Shown in pieces: positions 8,054-15,697 of a stretch of DNA of 64,000 nucleotides (the first letter of the stretch is position 1; each line of letters begins with the position of its first letter). The DNA is from Enterococcus dispar ATCC 51266. GTDB lineage: Bacteria; Bacillota; Bacilli; Lactobacillales; Enterococcaceae. Under the pieces are notes generated by a model. It worked only from the letters and a program-made list of their open reading frames with translations. It ran no database searches and was not told the DNA's origin. The stretch spans positions 62,001 to 126,000 of the forward strand of contig NZ_KE136354.1 of the NCBI RefSeq assembly GCF_000406945.1, in the 5' to 3' direction. A program made the position numbers and the translations under genes.

Positions 8054-8689
8054 GGCAGCAGTCAAATCTTCTAATTCGACGACTTTGAAATTTTTACTTT
8101 CCAAGTGACTAATAATTTTATCACAAACCACTTTATCAGTTTTTGCGGGTAACGTGATAAGTGTCCGACGAATAAATTCATCTTTACCAATGTCTAATGT
8201 AATACAGCTAGCAATGCTGCTGTATTTAGCAATAATTTTACTAATTGCAGCTAAATCACCTTGTTTACCTGTTGAAGCAATCGTTAAAACGTAGCTTCCT
8301 TGATCGACACTCCAAGATTGGGATAACATGTTCAAAAGTGAGCTGTGGGTTAAAATACCATAAAATTCATTATTTTCATTTAACACAGCAATATAGGGTA
8401 ATTCTTTAATTGTGAAAAAGACTTTGAAAAAAGAAGAATTCACATAAATAAATTTTGTCGCATTTTTTAATAAGTGAGTCACAGGTAAATTCATATCGCC
8501 GCCGTTAGCTTTATGACGATAAATATGCATTTTATAAATATTTCCGCGGAAGATTTTTTCATTTTCATCGAGTATCGGTACACAGCGATAACCTGAATCT
8601 TCCAAAATTTTAAGTGCTTCAGCCAGTGTTGCTGTTTCTTTGACAGTTGTCAAATCTCTTTTTTTATAGACCATTGTTTTTAGTAGCAT
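8048..8689 (-). CDS. cbpA: cyclic di-AMP-binding CBS domain protein CbpA
   Basis: 213 residues with a tandem CBS pair in the first about 130 residues (segments ATLAEALKILEDSGYRCVPIL and AVLNENNEFYGILTHSSLL). An ACT-like domain follows (VLTIASTGKQGDLAAISKII). This order and length match the CbpA family of c-di-AMP receptor proteins in Listeria, enterococci and lactobacilli. It is probably a signalling adaptor controlled by c-di-AMP; its partner here is unknown. The ATG follows GGAGGG by 6 bases. The gene converges with queT and diverges from rpmG. Confidence 0.75.
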   Translation of the reverse strand: MLLKTMVYKKRDLTTVKETATLAEALKILEDSGYRCVPILDENEKIFRGNIYKMHIYRHKANGGDMNLPVTHLLKNATKFIYVNSSFFKVFFTIKELPYIAVLNENNEFYGILTHSSLLNMLSQSWSVDQGSYVLTIASTGKQGDLAAISKIIAKYSSIASCITLDIGKDEFIRRTLITLPAKTDKVVCDKIISHLESKNFKVVELEDLTAAE

Positions 8690-8768
8690 AACAAACCCTC
8701 CATTGTTTCCAATTTAACAAATTTATCATATCATATTCTCTTAAAAAAGGCATAACTGGTTAGCTTCA

Positions 8769-8797
8769 TTGACAGTCAGAAAAAAACATGCTAAGTT
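8769..8797 (+). promoter_or_regulatory. promoter of rpmG-secE
   Basis: Consensus TTGACA at 8769, a 17-base spacer, then TAAGTT at 8792. The long open frame that starts here ahead of rpmG is therefore mostly untranslated leader. Confidence 0.75.
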
Positions 8798-8879
8798 AAA
8801 GTGTACTTTTGTAAATAAATCAGTGGTTAAAAATGGCTGGTTGAATAAAAGTCTGATCAATTTGAAGGAGGCCATAAAG

Positions 8880-9032
8880 ATGGGTGCGAAAAAAGCCGCT
8901 TTAGCCTGCTCCGTTTGCGGATCTCGTAACTACACAAAATCTGTGAGTGAAGGGAAAAAAGGCGAACGTTTGGAGATTAATAAATTCTGTAAATATTGCA
9001 ATCAATATACATTGCATCGAGAAACCAAATAG
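8880..9032 (+). CDS. rpmG: 50S ribosomal protein L33 (zinc-binding form)
   Basis: 50 residues starting [19 protein letters not shown] and ending [12 protein letters not shown]. Two Cys pairs (CSVC and CKYC) make the zinc ribbon of the C+ form of L33. The ATG at 8880 lies 8 bases after AAGGAGG; upstream in-frame codons are leader. It shares a promoter with secE, 12 bases downstream. The rpmG-secE-nusG order is a common Firmicute arrangement. Confidence 0.93.
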   Translation: MGAKKAALACSVCGSRNYTKSVSEGKKGERLEINKFCKYCNQYTLHRETK

Positions 9033-9044
9033 GAGGCAGTAGGC

Positions 9045-9215
9045 ATGAAATTTTTACGTAGTGTAGTAGATGAAATGAAAAATGTAACATGGCCGACAAA
9101 GGCACAGTTACGCAAAGATACACTGGTTGTTATTGAAACATCTTTGATTTTTGCCGCCATGTTCTTTGTGATGGACACAGTGATTAAGAGTGTCTTCGGC
9201 TGGATTTTAAAATAA
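9045..9215 (+). CDS. secE: preprotein translocase subunit SecE
   Basis: 56 residues: MKFLRSVVDEMKNVTWPTKAQLRKD, then one transmembrane helix (LVVIETSLIFAAMFFVMDTV). The amphipathic segment with VTWPTK is the SecE signature and clamps SecY at the membrane. The single-helix form is normal for Firmicutes. AGGAGG lies shortly before the ATG at 9045. It follows rpmG and precedes nusG. Confidence 0.95.
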   Translation: MKFLRSVVDEMKNVTWPTKAQLRKDTLVVIETSLIFAAMFFVMDTVIKSVFGWILK

Positions 9216-9241
9216 ATTAACTAGCTGAACAATGTAAAAAA

Positions 9242-9289
9242 TGCTATAATAGCCAAGAAGAAAAACTTCGGGGAACTGAGGTTTTTTTA
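9242..9289 (+). promoter_or_regulatory. extended -10 promoter followed by an attenuator-like terminator ahead of nusG
   Basis: TGCTATAAT at 9242-9250 is a perfect extended -10 element with no clear -35. About 12 bases downstream, AAAACTTC (9262-9269) pairs with GAGGTTTT (9278-9285, one G-U pair) and a T-run follows. The hairpin terminates rpmG-secE and would also lie within the 5' leader of a nusG transcript made from this promoter. Confidence 0.6.
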
Positions 9290-9313
9290 TTTTAGACAAA
9301 AGGAGCCAAACAA

Positions 9314-9859
9314 ATGGAATCATTTGAAAGAAACTGGTATGTGCTACACACGTATTCGGGTTATGAAAACAAAGTCAAAGCAAATATTGAATCACGGGCA
9401 CAAAGTATGGGTATGGGCGATTTTATTTTTCGTGTTGTTGTCCCAGAAGAAACTGCAAAAGAATTAAAGAACGGTAAAGAAAAAGAAGTCGTTCATAAAA
9501 CTTTTCCGGGTTACGTCTTAGTGGAAATGGTCATGACTGATGAATCGTGGTATGTAGTACGAAATACACCTGGCGTTACCGGTTTTGTCGGCTCACACGG
9601 TGCCGGAAGCAAACCCGCACCTTTACTACAAGAAGAAATCAATCATATCTTGCGTTCAATTGGTATGAGCGCACGGACAAGTGATTTAGAAGTCAACGTT
9701 GGCGATACTGTTAAAATTATCGAGGGTGCATTTGCTGGTCTGGAAGGCCAAGTTGCTGAAATCGATGAAGAAAAACAAAAGTTGAAAGTGAATATTGACA
9801 TGTTCGGCCGCGAAACAAGTACAGAATTGGACTTTGAACAAGTAGACAGCCTATCATAA
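9314..9859 (+). CDS. nusG: transcription termination/antitermination factor NusG
   Basis: 181 residues. The N-terminal NGN domain begins FERNWYVLHTYSGYENKVKAN, and the C-terminal KOW domain contains VGDTVKIIEGAFAGLEGQVAEID near residue 130. It binds RNA polymerase and couples transcription with translation and pausing. AAAAGGAG precedes the ATG. The gene has its own extended -10 promoter and leader hairpin, and a strong terminator after it. Confidence 0.96.
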   Translation: MESFERNWYVLHTYSGYENKVKANIESRAQSMGMGDFIFRVVVPEETAKELKNGKEKEVVHKTFPGYVLVEMVMTDESWYVVRNTPGVTGFVGSHGAGSKPAPLLQEEINHILRSIGMSARTSDLEVNVGDTVKIIEGAFAGLEGQVAEIDEEKQKLKVNIDMFGRETSTELDFEQVDSLS

Positions 9860-9874
9860 AACATGGAGAAATTG

Positions 9875-9905
9875 GCACTTAGCATTTTGCTAAGTGCTTT
9901 TTTTT
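9875..9905 (+). terminator. nusG terminator
   Basis: GCACTTAGCA and TGCTAAGTGC form a perfect 10-bp stem around a short T loop, followed by eight T. Confidence 0.9.
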
Positions 9906-9916
9906 ATAGCTAGATG

Positions 9917-10095
9917 GATTACAAAATTGACACAAGTAATAAGGCAATATATCTTCCGGTTTTTGGTGTCTAGCTATATGAACGGCCTCTCTTGGACAAT
10001 AAGCTGAAGTTTTAAGAAATTTAAAGGACAATTTAACAAAATTCCATCTTATTGCTTGCGGGCTAAACGAGTGCGTATAACTTTTCTCATTCTTC
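9917..10095. repeat. dispersed intergenic repeat, copy B
   Basis: After the nusG terminator the 450-base gap holds no gene. A left part near 9917 (GATTACAAAATTGACAC) resembles positions 20170, 33982 and 63894. A right part at 10045-10095 (CTTATTGCTTGCGGGCTAAA, then CGAGTGCGTATAACTTTTCT) resembles copies A and C. The rest of the gap up to the promoter at 10228 is featureless. Confidence 0.45.
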
Positions 10096-10227
10096 GAGGT
10101 TATAACCAGTTTAAAAATAAAAAAAATCTGTATAAAATTTACAGTTTTGTTCTTTATTAGTGGCAAAAACCTTAATTAACCTCACTTATTAAATGTGGCA
10201 CTGCTATTTTTAATTTGCAAATTTTCC

Positions 10228-10275
10228 TTGACAGAAGATGTTAGCGCTTTTATAATTGGTTTGTGGTTACTACCA
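10228..10275 (+). promoter_or_regulatory. PTS operon promoter with cre-like site and GntR operator
   Basis: Perfect TTGACA (10228) and TATAAT (10251) with a 17-base spacer. The spacer holds TGTTAGCGCTTTTA (10239-10252), a cre-like site matching 12 of 14 consensus positions, so CcpA repression is likely. Just after the start point lies TGGTTACTACCA (10264-10275). Its exact reverse complement occurs at 13573-13584 before the GntR gene, marking it as that regulator's operator. Confidence 0.8.
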
Positions 10276-10310
10276 GATGAGTGACGTTATTATTTGAAGG
10301 AGGCGGTAAA

Positions 10311-10754
10311 ATGATTGGTTGCGTATTAACTGGTCATGGTTCGTTTGCACCAGGTCTTTATGGTGCTTTAACGATGATTGCGGGCGAACCAGATTTTTTT
10401 GAAGTCGTAGCTTTTGCTGATGGCGAAAATGTTGACGATTTTGAAGCACGAATGAAGCAAGCTGTACAAACATTAGCAGATACTTGTGAAGGAGTTTTAG
10501 TTTTTAGTGATTTGCTAGGGGGGTCTCCTTTCAAAACAGCGATGATTGCAGCACAAGATTTTGAAAATGTTGAAGTAATCGCCGGAGCTAATTTACCAAT
10601 GTTAATTGAAACAATTGGGTTACGCTACGCTAACACTGAACTAAATCAATTGGTTGATCAAGCAGTTGCTGCAGGTCAGAGCGGTGTCGTTCACGCACAG
10701 TTAGTCATTCATGATGATGAAGATGAAGCAGCGGAAGCGGAAGAAGGGATTTAG
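10311..10754 (+). CDS. PTS mannose/fructose/sorbose family EIIA component
   Basis: 147 residues of the EIIA-Man fold. The N-terminal MIGCVLTGHGSFAPGLYGAL places the phosphorylated histidine at residue 9; VFSDLLGGSPFKTA near residue 60 is also typical. It takes phosphate from HPr and passes it to the EIIB encoded two genes on. The ATG at 10311 follows AAGGAGG. It is the first gene of a five-gene transporter operon; the nearby AgaS suggests galactosamine or N-acetylgalactosamine as substrate (inference). Confidence 0.9.
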   Translation: MIGCVLTGHGSFAPGLYGALTMIAGEPDFFEVVAFADGENVDDFEARMKQAVQTLADTCEGVLVFSDLLGGSPFKTAMIAAQDFENVEVIAGANLPMLIETIGLRYANTELNQLVDQAVAAGQSGVVHAQLVIHDDEDEAAEAEEGI

Positions 10755-10757
10755 CCA

Positions 10758-11045
10758 ATGAGCATTTGGAACAGTATTCTAGGTGCCTCAATTGTGGTGC
10801 TGGTTTTTGTAATCGCTTTTGCTATTATTTATTATTTTATTGGCGCTCGTGGTATGAAATCACAAAAGGAGCATTTCAAAACACTTCACCAATCTCTTGC
10901 ACCAGGGCAAGAAGTCAAATTTGCCAATGGTCTTTATGGCACCATTAAAGTCATTAACCAAAAAAAAGAAACAGTCGATATTGAAGTGAAATCCGGGACA
11001 GTTATTGAAGTTTCCCGCTATGCAATCTCAGAAATTGTGAAATAA
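10758..11045 (+). CDS. YajC-like small membrane protein in a PTS operon
   Basis: 95 residues: one N-terminal transmembrane helix (ILGASIVVLVFVIAFAIIYYF) followed by a basic cytoplasmic domain with the YajC pattern (SQKEHFKTLHQSLAPGQEV, then NGLYGTIKVINQKKETVDIE). YajC normally accompanies SecDF, yet here the gene sits between EIIA and EIIB genes, 3 bases after EIIA. Similar placements occur in other Lactobacillales mannose-type PTS operons. The role in sugar uptake is unknown; it may help membrane insertion or assembly of EIIC/EIID. Confidence 0.75.
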   Translation: MSIWNSILGASIVVLVFVIAFAIIYYFIGARGMKSQKEHFKTLHQSLAPGQEVKFANGLYGTIKVINQKKETVDIEVKSGTVIEVSRYAISEIVK

Positions 11046-11083
11046 AAATTTAAAAATTCAGTACCTATATAGGAGGAATTACT

Positions 11084-11566
11084 ATGACAGAACCAAATAT
11101 TTTATTAACACGTATTGATAATCGTTTAATTCATGGTCAAGTTGCAACACAATGGAACGGAACTTTAGGGGCTAATTTGATTTTAGTAGCCAATGATAAA
11201 GTTGCTGGAGACAAGGTACGCCAAGGCTTGATGGACATGGCGGCTCCAACTGGTGTTCAAACACGGTATTTCTCGATCCAAAAAACGATCGATATCATCC
11301 ATAAGGCTTCACCAAAACAAAAGATCTTCATTATTGTAGAAAATCCTGAAGATGTTTTGAAATTAGTTGAAGGAGGCGTGCCAATTAAAAAATTAAATAT
11401 TGGAAATATGCACATGGCTGAAGGAAAACGCCAAGTTGCTACCACTGTTGCCGTGGATGATGAAGATGTTGCAGCCTTTAAAAAGTTACAAGATTTAGGG
11501 GTGGAACTTGAAATACGTCGCGTACCAACTACAGCAGTAGAAGACAGCAGCAAACTATTCAACTAA
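11084..11566 (+). CDS. PTS mannose family EIIB component
   Basis: 160 residues of the EIIB-Man family, starting ILLTRIDNRLIHGQVATQW, with the phosphorylated histidine at residue 17 in RLIHGQV. It accepts phosphate from EIIA and transfers it to the sugar entering through EIIC/EIID. TAGGAGG lies before the ATG at 11084. The gene is 38 bases after the YajC-like gene. Confidence 0.93.
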   Translation: MTEPNILLTRIDNRLIHGQVATQWNGTLGANLILVANDKVAGDKVRQGLMDMAAPTGVQTRYFSIQKTIDIIHKASPKQKIFIIVENPEDVLKLVEGGVPIKKLNIGNMHMAEGKRQVATTVAVDDEDVAAFKKLQDLGVELEIRRVPTTAVEDSSKLFN

Positions 11567-11593
11567 GCACGTGCTTAAGGAGGGAGTTTAAGA

Positions 11594-12400
11594 ATGGATT
11601 ATAATTTCATTCAGATCTTATTGGTCTTTCTTGTGACGTTTATCGCCGCAATCGATCAATTCAGTTTTTTGGAATCATTATATCAACCAATTGTAACAGG
11701 TATGGTAATTGGTCTTATTTTAGGGGATTTACAAACAGGTTTAATTGTTGGTGGTACGTATCAGTTAATGACCATCGGGAATATGCCAGTTGGTGGAGCA
11801 CAGCCACCTAATGCTGTTATCGGCGGAATTATGGCTGCCATTTTATCTATCACATTGAAATTAGAGCCAACAGCAGCAGTTGCAACAGCAATTCCATTTT
11901 CATTATTAGGTCAATATGCTGTAACTTTGATTTTCTCTGCGATGTCACCTGTAATGTCAGTAGCAGATAATTATGCACATGATGCCAACACCAAAGGAAT
12001 TGATCGCATTAACTATTTAGCTATGGCTGCCATTGGTGCTATCTTTGGTTTAATCGTTGTTTTATTCTTTATCGGCGGTGCAACTTTTGGGGAACAAGTT
12101 GTCAGTGCAATTCCAGAATGGTTGATGAAAGGTTTATCAGCTGCTGGGGGCATGATGCGTTATGTCGGTTTTGCAATTCTATTAAAAGTAATGGTTTCTC
12201 GTGATATGTGGGGCTTTTACTTCATGGGCTTTGGTCTAGCAACAATCGTAATGGCAGCTCCAAGCTTATCTGGTCCTGCTTTGATTATCTTGGCATTTAT
12301 CGGATTTGCGTTAGCTTTCTGGGATTACCAAATCCAATCTAAATTCAAAACTGCAACAGCCAATGCAAATGACTTCGGAGGTGACGAAGATGGCATATAA
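11594..12400 (+). CDS. PTS mannose family EIIC component
   Basis: 268-residue integral membrane protein with about seven hydrophobic segments. LGDLQTGLIVGGTYQLMTIG and GGAQPPNAVIGGIMA near residues 45-75 are typical of EIIC-Man permeases. With EIID it forms the sugar channel. AAGGAGGGAG precedes the ATG. Its last codons overlap the EIID start by 11 bases, indicating translational coupling. Confidence 0.93.
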   Translation: MDYNFIQILLVFLVTFIAAIDQFSFLESLYQPIVTGMVIGLILGDLQTGLIVGGTYQLMTIGNMPVGGAQPPNAVIGGIMAAILSITLKLEPTAAVATAIPFSLLGQYAVTLIFSAMSPVMSVADNYAHDANTKGIDRINYLAMAAIGAIFGLIVVLFFIGGATFGEQVVSAIPEWLMKGLSAAGGMMRYVGFAILLKVMVSRDMWGFYFMGFGLATIVMAAPSLSGPALIILAFIGFALAFWDYQIQSKFKTATANANDFGGDEDGI

Positions 12401-13430
12401 TATTCCGGATACGTATCAAGATCAATCGGTCGGAGAAACACTAGATAAAAAAACATTAAATAAAATGGTTTGGCGTTCCTTGTTCTTACAAGCATCTTTT
12501 AACTATGAACGGATGCAAGCTGGCGGTTGGTTATACGGTATTTTGCCAGGTTTGAAAAAAATCCACAAAAATAAAGATGACTTAGCAGCTTCTATGAGTC
12601 ATAACCTTGAGTTCTTTAATACCCATCCATTTTTAGTAACATTCGTAATGGGGATTGTTTTATCATTAGAACAAAATAAAGCAGATATTCCGACTATTCG
12701 GGCCGTTCGTGTGGCTGCAATGGGTCCTTTAGGTGGGATTGGGGATGCATTATTCTGGTTCACTTTAGTACCAATTACAGCCGGTATTACTTCAAACATG
12801 GCAATTAGCGGTAATGTTGCAGCTCCATTTATTTTCTTGCTTGTTTTCAATATTGCGCAATTTGCATTACGTTTCTTCTTGATGAATTGGTCCTACAAAC
12901 TAGGGACAGACGCAATTGGGGTCTTAACTGAAAATGCCAAAGAATTTACGCGGGCTGCAAGTATTTTAGGTATCTTCGTTGTTGGGTCATTAACTTGTGT
13001 TTATGGCGCAACAAAAGTTGATGTTCAAATTCCAAATGGTGAAACGAACACTGTGCATTCAGTTACAACGGTTGTGCCTGCCGGAGAAGAACACAAATAC
13101 GATGAATATGTTTATAAAAAAGACGACAATGGCAAATTGACAGAAGATGTGCAAGATGCTGCTGAAGGCGAAAAAGCTTTAGGCGTTGTGAAATTACCTT
13201 CAGGAGATTTTGAAGTAACATTTAATCGTAACGAAACAACTCCTGTAACGATTGATATTCAAAAAATCTTAGATGGTATTTTGCCACAAATGATTCCATT
13301 AGCAATGACCTTACTTTTGTACTTCTTGTTATCAAAACGCGGTTGGACACCATTAAAATGTATCTTGCTATTATTGGTGATCGGCTTAGTTGGGTCAGGG
13401 TTTGGTATTTGGCCTAATATTTGGCCTTAA
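12390..13430 (+). CDS. PTS mannose family EIID component, with an inserted domain
   Basis: 346 residues. The start MAYNIPDTYQDQ at 12390 follows GGAGGTG; an upstream in-frame ATG lies inside EIIC. The core has SLFLQASFNYERMQAGGWLYG and NTHPFLVTFVMGIVLSLEQ, typical of EIID. Between the segment ending VGSLTCVYGATKV (about residue 210) and ILPQMIPLAMTLLLYFLLSK (about residue 300) there is a hydrophilic, acidic stretch of about 75 residues. Shorter EIID proteins lack it. It probably forms an exposed loop, as in some amino-sugar-specific permeases. Confidence 0.88.
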   Translation: MAYNIPDTYQDQSVGETLDKKTLNKMVWRSLFLQASFNYERMQAGGWLYGILPGLKKIHKNKDDLAASMSHNLEFFNTHPFLVTFVMGIVLSLEQNKADIPTIRAVRVAAMGPLGGIGDALFWFTLVPITAGITSNMAISGNVAAPFIFLLVFNIAQFALRFFLMNWSYKLGTDAIGVLTENAKEFTRAASILGIFVVGSLTCVYGATKVDVQIPNGETNTVHSVTTVVPAGEEHKYDEYVYKKDDNGKLTEDVQDAAEGEKALGVVKLPSGDFEVTFNRNETTPVTIDIQKILDGILPQMIPLAMTLLLYFLLSKRGWTPLKCILLLLVIGLVGSGFGIWPNIWP

Positions 13431-13446
13431 AAAACTGTGACAGATT

Positions 13447-13484
13447 ATACCACTTATTCCTTTGTGATAAGTGGTATTTTTTTT
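13447..13484 (+). terminator. PTS operon terminator
   Basis: ATACCACTTAT and ATAAGTGGTAT form an 11-bp stem with a 9-base loop and a T-run. It separates the transporter genes from gntR-agaS. Confidence 0.88.
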
Positions 13485-13489
13485 ACGAG

Positions 13490-13584
13490 TGGTCTAGATA
13501 AATACAGCTGATAAAACGCTTTATTAATTATTTTTATTGACTTAATTGTCAAAAAAAGATAAACTCATCTTGTGGTAGTAACCA
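13490..13584 (+). promoter_or_regulatory. gntR-agaS promoter with GntR operator and a dre-like site
   Basis: TTGACT (13537) and TAAACT (13560) are 17 bases apart. TGGTAGTAACCA at 13573-13584 is the exact reverse complement of the operator in the PTS promoter, implying autoregulation. Further upstream TGGTCTAGATAA (13490-13501) matches 10 of 12 positions of the NagR/DasR-type dre sequence TGGTCTAGACCA. Both share the TGGT-N4-ACCA layout. Confidence 0.65.
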
Positions 13585-13602
13585 GTTGTGAGGAGGTGTC
13601 AT

Positions 13603-14337
13603 ATGACGCGAGCAAAAAAACAGCCTTTATACGATCAATTAGTCGAGTTGTTAAAAGAAAAAATTGAAAATGAATACGAAGCCAATATGATGTTGCCTTC
13701 TGAACGGGAACTATCTGACATTTATGGATTGAGTCGCACTACAGTTCGCCTAGCTTTGCAAGAGTTGGAAAAAATTGGTTATATTTATCGTCAACATGGT
13801 AAAGGAACTTTTGTCTCTGATTTAAAAGAAACCAGTGTTAATCTCCAAGGAATGTATAGTTTTACTGAACAGATGAAGTCTTTAGGCCGTACACCTCAAA
13901 CTGCAGTATTAGAATTTGAAAAAATTGAAGCAAATAAATTTTTGGCTAATCAATTTAACGGCAAGTTAGGGATGAAGCTTATTAAAATGAAACGTTTAAG
14001 AAGTGCAGATGGGGAACCGTTAATGTTAGAGCGAACTTATTTGCCATTGAGCAAATTCTTGGATTTGACCAAAGAAGATTTAGAGCATAAAGCACTTTAT
14101 GATATTTTTCGAGAGGATTATCACGAGGTGGTCAAAATTGCAGAAGAAGAACTATTTGCCAATATTGCCCGTCCCAAAGATGCGCCCTTTTTGGAAATTC
14201 GAGAAGGCGCTCCAGTTTTGGCTTTAATGCGTAAAACCTACAATCAAGCCAATGAAATTATCGAATTTACATCGAGTGTTGCCCGAGCTGATCAGTTTCG
14301 TTATAAAATTGTTCATCAAAATGTGCAACCACAATGA
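13603..14337 (+). CDS. GntR/HutC family transcriptional regulator with UTRA domain
   Basis: 244 residues. The N-terminal winged helix (MLPSERELSDIYGLSRTTVR) has the GntR signature, and a UTRA effector domain follows from about residue 80 (PLMLERTYLPLSKFLDL; ADQFRYKIVH at the end). Family members bind phosphorylated sugars. It probably represses the PTS operon and itself: an identical operator lies at both promoters. The ATG at 13603 follows GAGGAGGTG; five upstream in-frame codons lie before the binding site. agaS follows in the same transcript. Confidence 0.9.
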   Translation: MTRAKKQPLYDQLVELLKEKIENEYEANMMLPSERELSDIYGLSRTTVRLALQELEKIGYIYRQHGKGTFVSDLKETSVNLQGMYSFTEQMKSLGRTPQTAVLEFEKIEANKFLANQFNGKLGMKLIKMKRLRSADGEPLMLERTYLPLSKFLDLTKEDLEHKALYDIFREDYHEVVKIAEEELFANIARPKDAPFLEIREGAPVLALMRKTYNQANEIIEFTSSVARADQFRYKIVHQNVQPQ

Positions 14338-14376
14338 AATTAAACTAGACAAGTCTATGTCTAAAGGAGGATAAAA

Positions 14377-15555
14377 ATGTTTCAATTTTCAACCGAAGAG
14401 TTAACCAAGATGGGGGCAGAAATCACTACCCGTGAAATTAAACAACAACCTGAATTATGGCAAGAAGCTTTCACTTATTATAAAGAAAATGTCGAACGGA
14501 TAGATGCCTTTTTAACAGATGTAAAAAAAGCATCTGAAGGGAAAGTACGTATCATTTTTACTGGTGCGGGGACTTCGCAATATGTAGGCGATACGGTAAA
14601 ACCTTATCTAAACAAAGTAGGAGATAATCGTCATTTTGTTTTTGAAAGTATTGGGACGACTGATATTGTGGCGGCACCCGAAGAATACTTGCAACCAGAT
14701 GAATGGACAATTTTAGTTTCATTTGCTCGTAGCGGAAACTCGCCGGAAAGTGTTGCAGCAGTGGATGTAGCCAATAAATATGTGAAAAATTTACGACACA
14801 TTACCATCACATGCGCACCCGAAGGCCAACTAGCCAAAGCCGCAACTGGTGATGATCATAACTTATTATTGATGATGCCGACTCGTGCCAATGACCAAGG
14901 CTTTGCTATGACAGGTAGTTTTTCTTGTATGGCATTAACAGCATTACTTGTTTTTGATGAAAAAAATAACCTGGATACAAAAGAAACTTATGTAAAGGCA
15001 ATGGCAACATTAGGAAACGAAGCAATTGTCAGAGAAGATGAAGTACAAAAAATTATTGATTTAGATTTTGATCGTATTGTTTATCTTGGATCAGGTAGTT
15101 TATCTGGTTTAACAAGAGAGGCTTCCTTGAAGGTCTTAGAACTTACTGCTGGTAAGATGGCAACTGTTTTTGATTCTTCAATGGGTTTTCGACATGGCCC
15201 TAAATCTTTTATCAATGAAAAAACAATTATGTTTGTATTCGTTAATAACGATACCTATACACGCCAATATGATGTCGATATTTTAGAAGAAGTTCACGCA
15301 GATAAAATCGCCCCATCAGTTTTAGGAATTACGCAAAAAGCAACCGAAACTAATTTTAGTGGTGATAATTTTGTTTTTGAAGCCAGTGATGTAACATTAC
15401 CAGACGGCTATGCAACATTACCGTTCTTAGTTGTTGCACAGACCGTTTCCTTGCTTTCTTCGATTAAAGTTGGCAATACTCCTGATACGCCATCGCCAAC
15501 AGGAACTGTTAACCGCGTAGTAAAAGGGGTAACAATTCATCCTTTTGAAGTGTAA
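14377..15555 (+). CDS. agaS: SIS-domain sugar isomerase/deaminase, AgaS family
   Basis: 392 residues with two SIS domains: first IIFTGAGTSQYVGD and SFARSGNSPES (residues 60-125), second VYLGSGSLSGLTREASLKVLE and SSMGFRHGPKSF (residues 230-280). The ending NTPDTPSPTGTVNRVVKG is characteristic of AgaS, annotated as galactosamine-6-phosphate deaminase/isomerase in E. coli. It would convert the imported amino-sugar phosphate to tagatose-6-phosphate or a similar ketose. No AgaA-type deacetylase is present in the window, so galactosamine itself or an externally supplied deacetylase is implied. AAAGGAGG precedes the ATG. A TAGAC-AA-GTCTA repeat lies at 14345-14356. Confidence 0.82.
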   Translation: MFQFSTEELTKMGAEITTREIKQQPELWQEAFTYYKENVERIDAFLTDVKKASEGKVRIIFTGAGTSQYVGDTVKPYLNKVGDNRHFVFESIGTTDIVAAPEEYLQPDEWTILVSFARSGNSPESVAAVDVANKYVKNLRHITITCAPEGQLAKAATGDDHNLLLMMPTRANDQGFAMTGSFSCMALTALLVFDEKNNLDTKETYVKAMATLGNEAIVREDEVQKIIDLDFDRIVYLGSGSLSGLTREASLKVLELTAGKMATVFDSSMGFRHGPKSFINEKTIMFVFVNNDTYTRQYDVDILEEVHADKIAPSVLGITQKATETNFSGDNFVFEASDVTLPDGYATLPFLVVAQTVSLLSSIKVGNTPDTPSPTGTVNRVVKGVTIHPFEV

Positions 15556-15567
15556 ATGCTAACTACT

Positions 15568-15596
15568 AACTCCAATGTACACATTGGAGTTTTTTG
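15568..15596 (+). terminator. agaS terminator
   Basis: AACTCCAATG and CATTGGAGTT form a 10-bp stem with a 4-base loop, followed by a T-run. Confidence 0.85.
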
Positions 15597-15697
15597 TTTG
15601 GCCAAATCATGGGAAAGTGTAAAAGATTATTTTGAAAAAAGAGATTTATCCTTTGCTTGAAAGTTTGGCGTATAATGCAAGATGAGGATGTGAGACA

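Noticed and set aside
13509-13526. cre-like sequence around ACGCTTT upstream of gntR
   Set aside because: The outer bases fail; three mismatches in the 14-base core.
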